Positions 44,991 to 54,858 of a stretch of DNA of 64,000 nucleotides are shown here, piece by piece. The translations under genes were made by a program, and so were the position numbers. The stretch spans positions 124,001 to 188,000 of the forward strand of contig CAVZZV010000005.1 of assembly GCA_963779845.1 (NCBI GenBank). The letters are read 5' to 3'. The number at the start of each line of letters is the position of its first letter. Position 1 is the first letter of the stretch. The DNA comes from CAVZZV01 sp963779845. Lineage in GTDB: Bacteria > Bacteroidota > Bacteroidia > Bacteroidales > GCA-2748055. The notes beneath the pieces are model-generated. The model searched no databases, was not told where the DNA came from, and worked only from the letters and a program-made list of their open reading frames with translations.

Positions 44991-46255
44991 TATTGATAAG
45001 TAGTAAGATATTTCAACCTGGCCAACGCTATCTGGTATTGAGTTTCAGCCGTAGCTTTCATTTTCTCATATTTCAGCAATTGTTGTTGCATACGCAGCAC
45101 TTCCTCAAAATCTTTTCCCGAATTACCATAGGCGCTGAACAAAAGATTTAGTGTCTGGTTGGTTTCCCGGGTTTGCTGTTCGTACAGGTCGATCAATTCT
45201 TTTTGCTGTTGAATTTGAAACCAGGAGGATTCATAATTTGAAATAAGCGAATTGGCAGTTTCCTCTTTTTGCAATGAATAGCTCTCCTGCAACAATTCTG
45301 CTTCTTTTTCGGCAGCTTTGTACTTTTTTCTGAAAATGGGGATAGTGGCAGAAACCATTGGCATCAGAATATTTTTCCCGTTATCGGGCATGGATACATC
45401 TCCGCGTTTGCCAACAAGTACATAATCCAACCCGACACCCAGTTTTGGCATCCCCTGTTTTTGGGCAATGATTCCGTTGGCTTCGCTGGCTTTTATTTTC
45501 AAATCCAAAGCGTTCAACATCGGGTTATTGGCCAGTAGGGAATCCCTGCGAAAATTGTCGGGCAGATATTCTGCGACAAGGGAATCATTAATTATAACTG
45601 TCTCATTTTTGTCCCTGTTAAGCAGCATATTAAAAACAGCCAGCAAGGGTTTTTCTTTCTTTTCAAGAATGCTGACGCTGGTGACTGCATCCTTCAGCAT
45701 AATGTCTACCCGCAAAACATCGGTCATAGGAGCCTCTCCGTTTTTAAATTTTGAATTGGCAATGATTTTATAGGATTGCAGGATGTCTATGTTTTCCTGT
45801 TCAACCTTTTTCCATTGATTCAATTCATACAAGGGGTAATAAGCCGCCGACACATCGTAATACAACTTATTGCGTGCATCCAGAAACGACTGGTATTTGG
45901 CCTCTGCCATTAACGTTGCGGCATCGCCCTGCGCTTCCAATGTCCCAAACCAAGGGAACATTTGCGTGAGAGAAAATTTTGCCCTTTGTGGTCCCACCCG
46001 TGTTTCCACCGGAGAAATAAAATAGCCGAAAGAAAAGGTGGGATCGGGCAGTGTATTTACCTGCGGTACCTTCTGAAGGGCGGCTTCGAATTCCTTGTAT
46101 CTCGACTGGAGGCCAGGATTGTTTTCGGCTGCGGTTTGAAGGTAGGTGTCAAGAGTTTGGGAATTGGCACGGAAAGGGATGAGTAGCATATAAAGGAGGA
46201 GGAGAAAATAGCTCCTCTTTGCCCAGCCTTTCTTACTATTTGTATTTATAATCAT
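44987..46255 (-). CDS. cusC: TolC/CusC-like outer-membrane efflux protein
   Basis: A 422-residue protein if started at the ATG at 46253-46255, which puts a signal peptide (SYFLLLLYMLLIPFRANSQ) at the N-terminus; the frame extends 32 codons upstream without such a feature. Two TolC-type repeats follow, with long helices and strands (NPGLQSRYKEFEAAL near the start, ARLKYLTTYQY at the end). It forms the outer-membrane duct of the RND pump. The stop codon abuts the octamer array, so the last codons may have been touched by repeat expansion. Confidence 0.88.
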   Translation of the reverse strand: MIINTNSKKGWAKRSYFLLLLYMLLIPFRANSQTLDTYLQTAAENNPGLQSRYKEFEAALQKVPQVNTLPDPTFSFGYFISPVETRVGPQRAKFSLTQMFPWFGTLEAQGDAATLMAEAKYQSFLDARNKLYYDVSAAYYPLYELNQWKKVEQENIDILQSYKIIANSKFKNGEAPMTDVLRVDIMLKDAVTSVSILEKKEKPLLAVFNMLLNRDKNETVIINDSLVAEYLPDNFRRDSLLANNPMLNALDLKIKASEANGIIAQKQGMPKLGVGLDYVLVGKRGDVSMPDNGKNILMPMVSATIPIFRKKYKAAEKEAELLQESYSLQKEETANSLISNYESSWFQIQQQKELIDLYEQQTRETNQTLNLLFSAYGNSGKDFEEVLRMQQQLLKYEKMKATAETQYQIALARLKYLTTYQY

Positions 46256-46421
46256 AGTTACTTTTATTAGTTTTTTTGCATCCTCTATGTTCTTCACTCT
46301 GTGGCCTCTGTGCAAAACCAGCAATGCATTTATCTTTAATTTGTCAGGCAACGTTCCTACCGTTTTGTGACAATTGACTGAGACAATTCATGCATTGTCT
46401 CTAAGTTCTACCTTTTATCTT

Positions 46422-49400
46422 TTACCTTTTTCGTATCTTCCTCTCCTCCCTCAAACTATACAACACCGGCACCACAAAAATGCTTATGAGGGCTACAGCC
46501 ATTCCTCCAAACGAGGGGATAGCCATGGGGATCATGATATCAGAACCGCGACCGGTAGAAGTAAGTACCGGCAGCAGGGCAATCATAGTTGTTCCCACGG
46601 TCATCAGGGCCGGTCGTATCCTTCTCAATCCCGCCTCGGCCACGGCAGCCCTTATTTCTTTCAGGTTGCCGGGTCGGTTGCGATCAAAACTCTGATCGAG
46701 ATAGGTAGCAATCAATACGCCATCGTCGGTTGCAATACCAAACAGAGCGATAAACCCTACCCACACTGCCACGCTTAGGTTAATGGTGTGCATCTGAAAC
46801 AGGTCGCGGATGTTGGTACCAAATACAGAGAAATCGACAAACCACCCCTGTCCGTACAACCATAGCATAAGGAACCCCCCGCTAAATGCCATGGCAATTC
46901 CGGAGAAAACCATCAGCGAAGTGGAGACCGACTTAAACTGGAAGTAGAGGATGAGAAATACCAAAATCAAAACAATAGGTACGATAATCGATAAGCGCTT
47001 TTCGGCCCGTACCTGATTTTCGTAACTCCCCGAAAATTTATAACTGACCCCTGCCGGTACATTTAATTCCCCTGAATCAATACGTTCCTGAATCACTTTT
47101 TGGGCATCATTGACCACGGTTACTTCTGAGAAACTTTCCTGTCTATCGAAAAGGACATACCCAACCAGGAATGTTTCTTCACTTTTAATGGCCTGTGGCC
47201 CTCGCATGTATTCAAAATCAACCATCTGGTTAAGAGGAATTTGTGCCCCTGTTGGGGTCTGCACCAGGATCTTGCCTAAGGATTCCGGATCGTCGCGCAG
47301 TTCGCGTGGGTAACGCACCCTCACAGGGAACCGTTCGCGGCCTTCCACCGTAGAGGTGATTTTCATTCCGCCAATGGCCGTTTCTATCGTTTGTTGAACA
47401 TCTTCCACATTCAACCCGTAACGGGAAATCTCGTCCCGGTTAATATTCAGTTGCAGGTAAGGTTTCCCCACAATCCGATCGGCAAATACCGCCTCGGCCT
47501 TTACGGAAGGTACCTCTTTCAGGATTCCTTCGAGTTTCATCCCAAACTCCTCAATCGTACTAAGGTCGGGGCCATACACTTTTATCCCCATCGGTGCACG
47601 CATACCGGTTTGCAACATTACCAAACGTGTTTCAATGGGCTGCAATTTCGGCGCAGAAGTTACACCCGGTATTTTTGTGGTATTGACAATCTCATTCCAG
47701 ATATCGTCCGGTGATTTGATGTGCGGACGCCAGTTACGGAAAAATTTTCCATGATTATCAGGAATCAGTTCTTCTGCTTCAACTCCTCTTTGCAATGCTT
47801 CTTCATTGGAAAGCGTATCTCCTGAGGCAAGTATAAAACGGTCGTCCTTATCCGTTTTAAACCGGACCCGGTGACCTTTTTCATTCAGCATGTATTCCGC
47901 TTTGTAGTTGATTATGTTTTCATACATTGAAATCGGGGCCGGGTCGAGGGCTGATTCTACCCTTCCCAGCTTGCCAACTGTCAGATCAACTTCGGGTATA
48001 TTGGTCAACAACATGTCCAGTTGGCCAACCACTTTCCGGTTAAATTCGATTCCGGAATGGGGCATCGAAGTTGGCATCAACAGGAAACTGCCTTCATCGA
48101 GCGAAGGCATGAATTCTTTGCCAATTCCGGGAAATGTGTGGGTTAAGCCAGACCAGACCCTGGTAGGACGGACATTCAACCCCACTTTGTCAAAACCCTT
48201 GGGGATAAACCCGAAAAGGCTGTTAAATCCCATCCAGCTAGTGATCCCCAGAAGGATAAGGAACGTGGGGATGAGCAGGAATGCCAGTTTATTGTCGAGA
48301 CACCAGGTTAAAATAGATTTGTAATAATGTTCCAGCAGCAGGAAACCGCCCAGGATAGTGCCCACCAGCAAGGACACAAAAATGAAATTGGTAACCAGGC
48401 TCCGTGATGCACCAAGGGGCAGCCAGTATTTCGCAAGCAACCACGTTACCGCGATAACCGAAATGATAATGCTTGAATATTTGAGCGCCCGGTAGGCCAG
48501 TGACTTTAAAAAATGCCGTGCCTTTGATTGGCCTTTCGTTTCATTGAGATCCGTGTTCTCAGATAATTGGTCCCTGTTTTCAATCAATTGTGCATTAAGG
48601 ATTCCCGAAATTCCAAAAGCCAGTAATATTATGCCTGCCCAGGCAAATCCAAGGATAAGCACCAGAATTCCAAGAGGAACAAGAGCGATGTTCAGCCAAT
48701 GGACTATATTTTTCTTTTTAATTTTTAATCCAAAAACCCAATGTGCAAACGACGGTAAAAAAATTAACGATACGATCAGGGCAGCAACAAGGGCAAAGGT
48801 TTTGGTAAAAGCAAGCGGCCCAAAAAGTTTTCCTTCGGCAGCTTTCATTGTAAATACCGGGATGAAACTGACAATGGTAGTAGATACGGCCGTAAGTATA
48901 GCCGAACTCACTTCGGCAGCACCGTTATAGACCGTGGTTATGAGTTTTTGCTCAGGTGGAGCATCATCAATGTGTTTTATGATATTTTCGGATAATATGA
49001 TCCCGAGATCGATCATGGTTCCAATGGCAATGGCAATGCCCGACAAGGCCACGATGTTGGCATCGACATGAAAATAACGCATGGCGATAAAAACCATGAG
49101 CACGGCAATGGGCAGTAAGCTCGATATCAATAAGGAAGCCCGCAGGTTCAGCACCATTACAATGACCACCAAAATAGCGATCAGTATTTCAAGGGACAGG
49201 GCTTCTTCGAGTGTCCCGAGGGTTTCCTGTATCAGCTCCGAGCGGTCGTAAAACGGGACAATAGTAAGCTGGCTTACCACTCCATTGGCCAGCGTTTTTT
49301 TCGGCAGGCCGGGGGCAATTTCAGCGATTTTTTCTTTCACGTTGTTGATGACCTGCAAAGGATTGGCCCCAAAACGCGCCACTATAACACCGCCAACAAC

Positions 49401-50297
49401 TTCGGCGCCATCTTTGTCCAGAGCCCCCCTACGGGTGGCTGGCCCCAATGAAACCACCCCAATATCCCTGATGCGGATCGGAACATTCTCCTGAACGTCT
49501 ACCACCGCTTTTTCGATGTCTCCTATACTTTTAATGTAACCCAGTCCCCGCACCAGGTATTCGGCCTGATTGATTTCGATGGTTTTGGCGCCTATGTCCC
49601 TGTTCGATTTTTGAACCGCCTGCATTACTTTATGCAGCGGGATGTTGTAGGCTTTCAGTGCGTCGGGGTTTACATCGATTTGGTACTCCTGAACGAAGCC
49701 GCCAATGGAGGCTACTTCCGAAACACCTTCCGTGGCATTCAATCCGTATTTGACATAGAAATCCTGCACGGTACGTATTTCGTGCAAATCCCAGCCGCCG
49801 GTGGGGTTTCCGTTTTTGTCGCGGCCTTCAATGGTGTACCAGTAGACCTGTCCCAAAGCGGTAGCGTCGGGGCCCAGGGCGGGTTGCACCCCCTCGGGCA
49901 ACAACCCGGCGGGCAAGGAACTCAGCTTTTCCAGAATACGGGATCGTGACCAATAGAATTCAACCTCTTCTGAAAAAATGATGAAGATGCTTGAAAAGCC
50001 GAAAATAGAGGAACTGCGGATAGATTTTACACCAGGGATCCCCAATAAATAAGTGGTAAGTGGATAGGAAACCTGATCTTCGATATCTTGCGGCGAGCGG
50101 CCCGGCCATGGAGTAAATACAATCTGCTGGTTCTCGCCAATGTCGGGTATGGCATCCACCGGCACCGGATCTTTAGGCAAAATCCCGGTCTCCCACCCAA
50201 AGGGGGAAGTAACGATTCCCCAGCTCACAAAAAGAATAAGCACCAATGAGGTCACCAGCTTATTTTCAAGAAAAAAACGGATAATCCTGTTTAACAT
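46422..50297 (-). CDS. cusA: CusA/CzcA-type heavy-metal RND pump
   Basis: A 1291-residue inner-membrane pump. It has the RND fold with 12 core membrane helices and two large periplasmic loops, the proton-relay acidic residue in IAIGTMIDLGIILSEN, and the second-half counterpart GIATDDGVLIATYL. Around residues 515-680 an additional hydrophobic insertion (extra helices) makes it about 250 residues longer than E. coli CusA; this is common in Bacteroidota relatives. Methionine-rich stretches (LLMPTSMPHSG, MLQTGMRAPMG) suit Cu+ transport. It should move Cu+/Ag+ or divalent metals from the periplasm out of the cell. Confidence 0.92.
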   Translation of the reverse strand: MLNRIIRFFLENKLVTSLVLILFVSWGIVTSPFGWETGILPKDPVPVDAIPDIGENQQIVFTPWPGRSPQDIEDQVSYPLTTYLLGIPGVKSIRSSSIFGFSSIFIIFSEEVEFYWSRSRILEKLSSLPAGLLPEGVQPALGPDATALGQVYWYTIEGRDKNGNPTGGWDLHEIRTVQDFYVKYGLNATEGVSEVASIGGFVQEYQIDVNPDALKAYNIPLHKVMQAVQKSNRDIGAKTIEINQAEYLVRGLGYIKSIGDIEKAVVDVQENVPIRIRDIGVVSLGPATRRGALDKDGAEVVGGVIVARFGANPLQVINNVKEKIAEIAPGLPKKTLANGVVSQLTIVPFYDRSELIQETLGTLEEALSLEILIAILVVIVMVLNLRASLLISSLLPIAVLMVFIAMRYFHVDANIVALSGIAIAIGTMIDLGIILSENIIKHIDDAPPEQKLITTVYNGAAEVSSAILTAVSTTIVSFIPVFTMKAAEGKLFGPLAFTKTFALVAALIVSLIFLPSFAHWVFGLKIKKKNIVHWLNIALVPLGILVLILGFAWAGIILLAFGISGILNAQLIENRDQLSENTDLNETKGQSKARHFLKSLAYRALKYSSIIISVIAVTWLLAKYWLPLGASRSLVTNFIFVSLLVGTILGGFLLLEHYYKSILTWCLDNKLAFLLIPTFLILLGITSWMGFNSLFGFIPKGFDKVGLNVRPTRVWSGLTHTFPGIGKEFMPSLDEGSFLLMPTSMPHSGIEFNRKVVGQLDMLLTNIPEVDLTVGKLGRVESALDPAPISMYENIINYKAEYMLNEKGHRVRFKTDKDDRFILASGDTLSNEEALQRGVEAEELIPDNHGKFFRNWRPHIKSPDDIWNEIVNTTKIPGVTSAPKLQPIETRLVMLQTGMRAPMGIKVYGPDLSTIEEFGMKLEGILKEVPSVKAEAVFADRIVGKPYLQLNINRDEISRYGLNVEDVQQTIETAIGGMKITSTVEGRERFPVRVRYPRELRDDPESLGKILVQTPTGAQIPLNQMVDFEYMRGPQAIKSEETFLVGYVLFDRQESFSEVTVVNDAQKVIQERIDSGELNVPAGVSYKFSGSYENQVRAEKRLSIIVPIVLILVFLILYFQFKSVSTSLMVFSGIAMAFSGGFLMLWLYGQGWFVDFSVFGTNIRDLFQMHTINLSVAVWVGFIALFGIATDDGVLIATYLDQSFDRNRPGNLKEIRAAVAEAGLRRIRPALMTVGTTMIALLPVLTSTGRGSDIMIPMAIPSFGGMAVALISIFVVPVLYSLREERKIRKR

Positions 50298-50385
50298 GAA
50301 ATTTATTTTATGATTTCTATAATGATATCACAATTATAAAAGGCTCATCGTGGTATACGATAAGCTCAGGTAATTCATTACAGGA

Positions 50386-50766
50386 TCATAAAAGATAAAC
50401 CTCTTTTACAGAAAGGCTTTTTAGAATGGGTAGTAAAGGGGGGATTTGGGTATAGGCAGTGGGAACTTCCAGGCTTTCAATCATTGAAAAGGTATCCCGG
50501 TTTGCCAGGTCACACCCCAAAATATTGATTTCCGGTAGAACGGGCAGGTTTGAAATCGAAGGAATAGAAAAATCTTCTTTAAGCTGGAAAATTTGTGTTT
50601 CGCTATGGCAGCAATTTACCATGTTGCAGCAGGAATTTTCTGCACCATCCTCCATAAGGGACACGGACACAAGTTTTTCCCCACAATAATGTTTAGATAC
50701 AGTCATTCCCATCGTTGAGACCAACAATAAGAGTGATAAAATAATATGACTGATTCTTTTAAACAT
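50386..50766 (-). CDS. HYC_CC_PP-family small exported protein
   Basis: A 126-residue protein with a signal peptide-like N-terminus and the family-defining motifs in order: KHYCGEK near 25, SCCNMVNCC near 45-53, and a late PP pair (TQIPPLLP). The clustered cysteines suggest metal binding. The family is regularly found upstream of CusA-type genes in Bacteroidota, as here, 88 bases before cusA. Biochemical function is unknown. Confidence 0.85.
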   Translation of the reverse strand: MFKRISHIILSLLLLVSTMGMTVSKHYCGEKLVSVSLMEDGAENSCCNMVNCCHSETQIFQLKEDFSIPSISNLPVLPEINILGCDLANRDTFSMIESLEVPTAYTQIPPLLPILKSLSVKEVYLL

Positions 50767-50909
50767 TGTTTAGCAAATAAAACAAATATTTTCTAAAAAT
50801 GTTTTTAAAGATTGCAAAATCGTCTTATTAAGATCCCATGCACAATTTTGTGCTGCCCTGTCCTGAGGTTCTTAATTGAATAAACTCTTTCCCACAGGAA
50901 GTAGATATT

Positions 50910-51446
50910 TTATTTTAATTTGGACCTCAGATTCCCGATTTCAATGCTTAATAAGGGCATATACAGAGATTTCTCCCTGTTGAAATTACTTTGCAAGTCC
51001 AGTCCAATGCTAAGAAAGTGAAGCGGAAGGAACTTAAAGCCTGTTTTCAAAACCAGGCCGATTGTGGAGAAATTTTCAGTTTCCGGAAAATCCTTCAATC
51101 CAATTTCCCATACAGAGGCTATCCCTCCCTCAAGCTGAATTCTGAACATTCGGTCGCCATAATATTTGCCTGCCATTAATCCTATTTGACGAAAAATATC
51201 CTGATTTCTTGATGATAAAAGGTTGAGTTCCTGAAATTGGAAAAAATCAAATGAGAATATCCATCCTTTAATAAGATAATTGATTTCTACTCCGGCTGCA
51301 CCTCCATTCAAGTTATTTCGCGACAGGTAGATTCCTGCTTTAGGATTGAATGAAAATTCAGGTTTGGGGTTTTGAGAAAATCCTGAATCGGAGAGTAAAA
51401 AAAATAAAAAGATCAAAAGTAGGGCTTTGAATTTTTTCATGTTCAT
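50910..51446 (-). CDS. Outer-membrane beta-barrel-like hypothetical protein
   Basis: A 178-residue exported protein with a signal peptide ending in FSQ and alternating strands typical of an eight-stranded outer-membrane barrel (for example GWIFSFDFFQFQEL, MFRIQLEGGIASVWEIG, FLSIGLDLQSNF, LSIEIGNL at the C-terminus). I recognise no specific family. It lies between the metal island and the sulfatase remnant. Confidence 0.55.
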   Translation of the reverse strand: MNMKKFKALLLIFLFFLLSDSGFSQNPKPEFSFNPKAGIYLSRNNLNGGAAGVEINYLIKGWIFSFDFFQFQELNLLSSRNQDIFRQIGLMAGKYYGDRMFRIQLEGGIASVWEIGLKDFPETENFSTIGLVLKTGFKFLPLHFLSIGLDLQSNFNREKSLYMPLLSIEIGNLRSKLK

Positions 51447-51498
51447 GGAGTTAGTAGGTAGTTGAAACAGATGATAGGGTTATCCGGGTAATGATGAG

Positions 51499-51693
51499 GG
51501 CGATATTTGGGGTCTTTATTTCACTTCCAAAACATCACAGGTTCGAAAATCCCATATCATCACCCATAATCAGGATGATGTTGGGTTTCTCCGGATTCTG
51601 ATCCAGTATTTGAGAATTTATTGCTGCCGGCAAATTCAACAATAAAGATGATAAGCCAATTGTCCTAAGTAATAGTAGAGGAGTATTTTTCAT
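51499..51693 (-). pseudogene. Sulfatase 5' remnant with nonsense codon
   Basis: The frame starts at the ATG at 51691-51693, has a signal peptide and then the sulfatase start KPNIILIMGDDMGFSNL. The next codon, normally glycine, is TGA (51535-51537), and the same frame continues CFGSEIKTPNI, matching the family. Beyond 51499 the similarity is lost. So a GGA-to-TGA change and a large 3' deletion have destroyed it. It begins 22 bases past the stop of the GH78 gene and was probably the next gene of that operon. Confidence 0.8.
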
Positions 51694-51714
51694 CACAGTA
51701 CAATAATTTTATTT

Positions 51715-54345
51715 TTACCGATCAATTTTATGAAATCCCGGCCTAAGGATAACCGCTTTTTTCATGCCAGGAAGCCTGACAATCGCCTTTGTCCCTTCGG
51801 GTATGGTCACTTCAAGGTGATATTTTCCATTCTTTTTCTCCCAGCGGACAGGAATATCCCCCTTTGGTGAGGGGACTACTCCTTCAGCCCAGTCAAGCCC
51901 TCCGGGTTTCGGACTGATCTCAAATTCGGTAAAACCTGGTTTGACTGGCTTCACTCCCAGTACTTCAGTGGCCATAAACCATGCAGGGGATCCGGCGCCG
52001 TTCTGTGCAAGGCTGCGATAACGGGTGTTCCAGTCCCCATTAGCACTTGACCAGGTCCAGGTTTCGCAAAACGTTTCAAGTCCCATTCGCAGGTAACGGG
52101 AATAACGGTTGCGCACCATCTCCAGTGCAGAATGGTCCTCTCCGGCGGCATAAAGTCCCTTTAGGGGCCAAAGCATGAATGGTGGACCCGACTGTACTAT
52201 GGATGCACTTCGGCCGGGATCAAGTAATGCAGCGAGAATACGCTCACTTCGGCCATTACGACCTAAACCATTAAGTATGGCCAGATAATTAGCATGCTCA
52301 GAATAGGAGGAGCACTTATAACCTGATACAACCCCATCCAGATACAAACCGGTTTTTTCATCCCAGAAGTTGTTATAAATAACTTTATCTATACGGTCTG
52401 CAGCGGTAAACCACTCCCTTGCACGGTCCATCTCCCCGAAACCCTCAGCCACACTTGCTGCTTTATTCAAAAGTGAAACATACAGGAGATTCACTGGTAC
52501 AGACAACATTTCCGCATTGTAGGGAATCGTGTTTCCCTCAGTCATTAATCCGCTGCACCAATCAACCCATAGCTCCATTTCACTTTTCTGTTCAATCAGA
52601 CCATCCTGGTTCTGCTTAGTTTTATAATGATTCAGAAGACGGACAACAGCAGGCCAGACAGTCTCCCTGTAATGCTCCTGATCTTCACACCAGTAAGCGT
52701 ATTCAGCCAGCCAGAAACCTGTTTTATATCCGTGAGAGGAAAATTTTGCCGGATTTTTTCCTAATACCTGTTGTGGCAGCCAACCTTCCGAACCCTGTGC
52801 ATCTACCCATAGGTCCATATAGTTTTGAAGGATCGGTACATCGCCGTATAGTGGCAGACAACTGCTCATCGAACCATCACAGATATCTCCTCCCCAGATC
52901 GTTTTTTCACGAATGGTGTTATCCATAAACGCATCGTAACTCGCTGCCCGAAGGGTATTCCCTGTCATCTCGTAAAACTTCATCAGGAGAGTGTCCGAAC
53001 AACTGAATTTTCCACGCTGATCCCATGGAAGACCTGAAGCAACAGCATTTACTGAGTGAATTTTCAAAGGCCCGTTAAGCTTTCTGAAGGTCAATTGCAC
53101 ATACCTGAAATTTTGCCAGTTAAACGATTCCCATATTTGACGCCCTTCCCGCAGGATATACCTGTGAGCATTAAACTGGTTGGGCTTACCCTCAGCATCG
53201 GGCCCAAAGCGGGCGTAAAGGATCGCGGGCACCCTTCCGTCCACGAGCATCTGGCCCCAGGAAATGTCAATTATTGCCCCTTCATTTCCCTCAATATCCA
53301 ATTCAAAAAAGGCATTGTGCAAACTGCCATAATCCAGGATCAGGGTTGCATCATAAACTTCGGGGATATCATCGTAAGTATCCCAGTAGGTGTTGAAAGC
53401 TTCTATATCATTATGTGCAAAGCGAGTGTGTACAATAGCCGGCTGATTGGAGTTGCGTGTCAGTTCTTCAGCATTTTCCACACAGGTATGTTTAGATGGC
53501 CGGGGAATTTCGGTTAACAGCTGGAGGGCTGCTGAAAATTTAGTGTCGCCCATGAATTGCACAACTTCACCCTTGAATTCAATTTTTGCAGGTTTGATAA
53601 TCTCCCGCTGGAAATGTGGCAGGATGGATGGTTCCAGAATAACATTTTTGTAGTTCCCTGGCACCGGCCCTAAAAATGCTGCACCCATTACACTGGCGTA
53701 AGGCCAGTCTTTATCATTGAAATCGGCTTTTTTCCAGTCCGGTGATTCAAGATTGGCATCAAATACTTCGGTGGGATTATGCCCTGCGGTAAGTGCACCT
53801 GAATTGGCCCAGGGCCCATCGGTTAGTTTCCATGATTTATCGGTTGAAACGATTTGAATGAGCTTTCCCTCCCCGTTACGTAGCTCAAATTGTGCAATAA
53901 CACCCTCAAAAGGGCCGGCTCCGGCGTATTCAATAGCAATAGCATTTACCCCGGGTTTTAGCAATGAAATGACTTCATAACTCACATAAAAAAAACGGGG
54001 AATAGAATTTCTTGGAGGGCCGTCACCAACAAAAGATCCATTCACATAAAGCTTGTAAGACCTGTTTGCTGTTATATGTATAACCGCCGATGCTGTTGGT
54101 GAATCTAAGGAAAATGATTTCCTGGTATAAACAAATGGTTTTTCGTAGCCATGCTCTTCCGGGCGTCCGATCCATTCAGCCTTCCAATCTTCGCAACGAA
54201 TAGCTGTATAAAAAGGTCCCGTTTCATTTGAATTGTAGCCATGATACAAATCGGACAACAATTTTTGTTGAAATTCATTTGCCTGAAGAACGAACTCGAG
54301 ATGAACAAACAGGAAAAATAATAAAAAAATGAATTTTTTTTTCAT
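51715..54345 (-). CDS. GH78-type alpha-L-rhamnosidase, secreted
   Basis: An 876-residue protein starting at the ATG at 54343-54345 (a GTG precedes it). A signal peptide (residues 5-22) is followed by a beta-sandwich with the rhamnosidase N-terminal elements (SYKLYVNGSFVGDGPPR), then a concanavalin-like domain, the six-hairpin catalytic domain (about 480-770) and a C-terminal beta domain. The catalytic region carries DNTIREKTIWGGD, equivalent to the family DCPxREKxGWxGD motif, and ETWTW for the base. It should release alpha-L-rhamnose from polysaccharides in the periplasm or outside. No SusC/SusD genes are next to it. Confidence 0.85.
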   Translation of the reverse strand: MKKKFIFLLFFLFVHLEFVLQANEFQQKLLSDLYHGYNSNETGPFYTAIRCEDWKAEWIGRPEEHGYEKPFVYTRKSFSLDSPTASAVIHITANRSYKLYVNGSFVGDGPPRNSIPRFFYVSYEVISLLKPGVNAIAIEYAGAGPFEGVIAQFELRNGEGKLIQIVSTDKSWKLTDGPWANSGALTAGHNPTEVFDANLESPDWKKADFNDKDWPYASVMGAAFLGPVPGNYKNVILEPSILPHFQREIIKPAKIEFKGEVVQFMGDTKFSAALQLLTEIPRPSKHTCVENAEELTRNSNQPAIVHTRFAHNDIEAFNTYWDTYDDIPEVYDATLILDYGSLHNAFFELDIEGNEGAIIDISWGQMLVDGRVPAILYARFGPDAEGKPNQFNAHRYILREGRQIWESFNWQNFRYVQLTFRKLNGPLKIHSVNAVASGLPWDQRGKFSCSDTLLMKFYEMTGNTLRAASYDAFMDNTIREKTIWGGDICDGSMSSCLPLYGDVPILQNYMDLWVDAQGSEGWLPQQVLGKNPAKFSSHGYKTGFWLAEYAYWCEDQEHYRETVWPAVVRLLNHYKTKQNQDGLIEQKSEMELWVDWCSGLMTEGNTIPYNAEMLSVPVNLLYVSLLNKAASVAEGFGEMDRAREWFTAADRIDKVIYNNFWDEKTGLYLDGVVSGYKCSSYSEHANYLAILNGLGRNGRSERILAALLDPGRSASIVQSGPPFMLWPLKGLYAAGEDHSALEMVRNRYSRYLRMGLETFCETWTWSSANGDWNTRYRSLAQNGAGSPAWFMATEVLGVKPVKPGFTEFEISPKPGGLDWAEGVVPSPKGDIPVRWEKKNGKYHLEVTIPEGTKAIVRLPGMKKAVILRPGFHKIDR

Positions 54346-54399
54346 CACACAATAAAAATTAATTTAGTCAATATACTGAACATCAAGATATAAAATTGT

Positions 54400-54588
54400 C
54401 TATTCCTTAATGATCTTTAGCATTACAACTCCCTCTCCAGTTGTAATACTGCATAGATAGTAAACAGAAGCAGGAACAACCATTTCTGAAGAGTAAATGA
54501 TGCGCTCGTCCGAAAAAAAATTTTGTGATTTTCCAATCTGGACAATAAAGGAGAGTAGGACCAGGATCAGCAATCTTTTGCCTGTCAT
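54400..54588 (-). CDS. 62-residue exported peptide, possible deletion product
   Basis: A short frame with a good signal peptide (RLLILVLLSFIVQIGKSQ) and only about 40 further residues. Its last part (PASVYYLCSITTGEGVVMLK, then IIKE) resembles the final strand of a type IX secretion C-terminal domain. This could be a protein whose centre was deleted, leaving the two targeting ends. It lies between the GH78 gene and a sulfatase remnant. Expression is uncertain. Confidence 0.35.
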   Translation of the reverse strand: MTGKRLLILVLLSFIVQIGKSQNFFSDERIIYSSEMVVPASVYYLCSITTGEGVVMLKIIKE

Positions 54589-54858
54589 AACGGGTAGTTT
54601 TTTGTTGCCGAACAGATGTTGAGAACTTCATACCAAATATATCGGATATAAAAGTAATTGGAAATGCAGAAAACGCTCATTTGTTTATACAAAATGGCAC
54701 TGGCTTGAGATGAAAAATACATATCAGAGCCCTTCCCGCAATATTATCAACCTCTGTTCATTTAGCAGAATGCCAAAAGCTCTAAATAAAAGATCACTTT
54801 ATCTATTTATTTTATCAGGTCATTTCTTTAAAATTGAAGCATCAATAAACCTGATTCC

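Noticed and set aside
44731..45151. Open frames coding for His/Pro/Ser repeats
   Set aside because: They are translations of the 8-bp minisatellite and have no promoter or conserved sequence.
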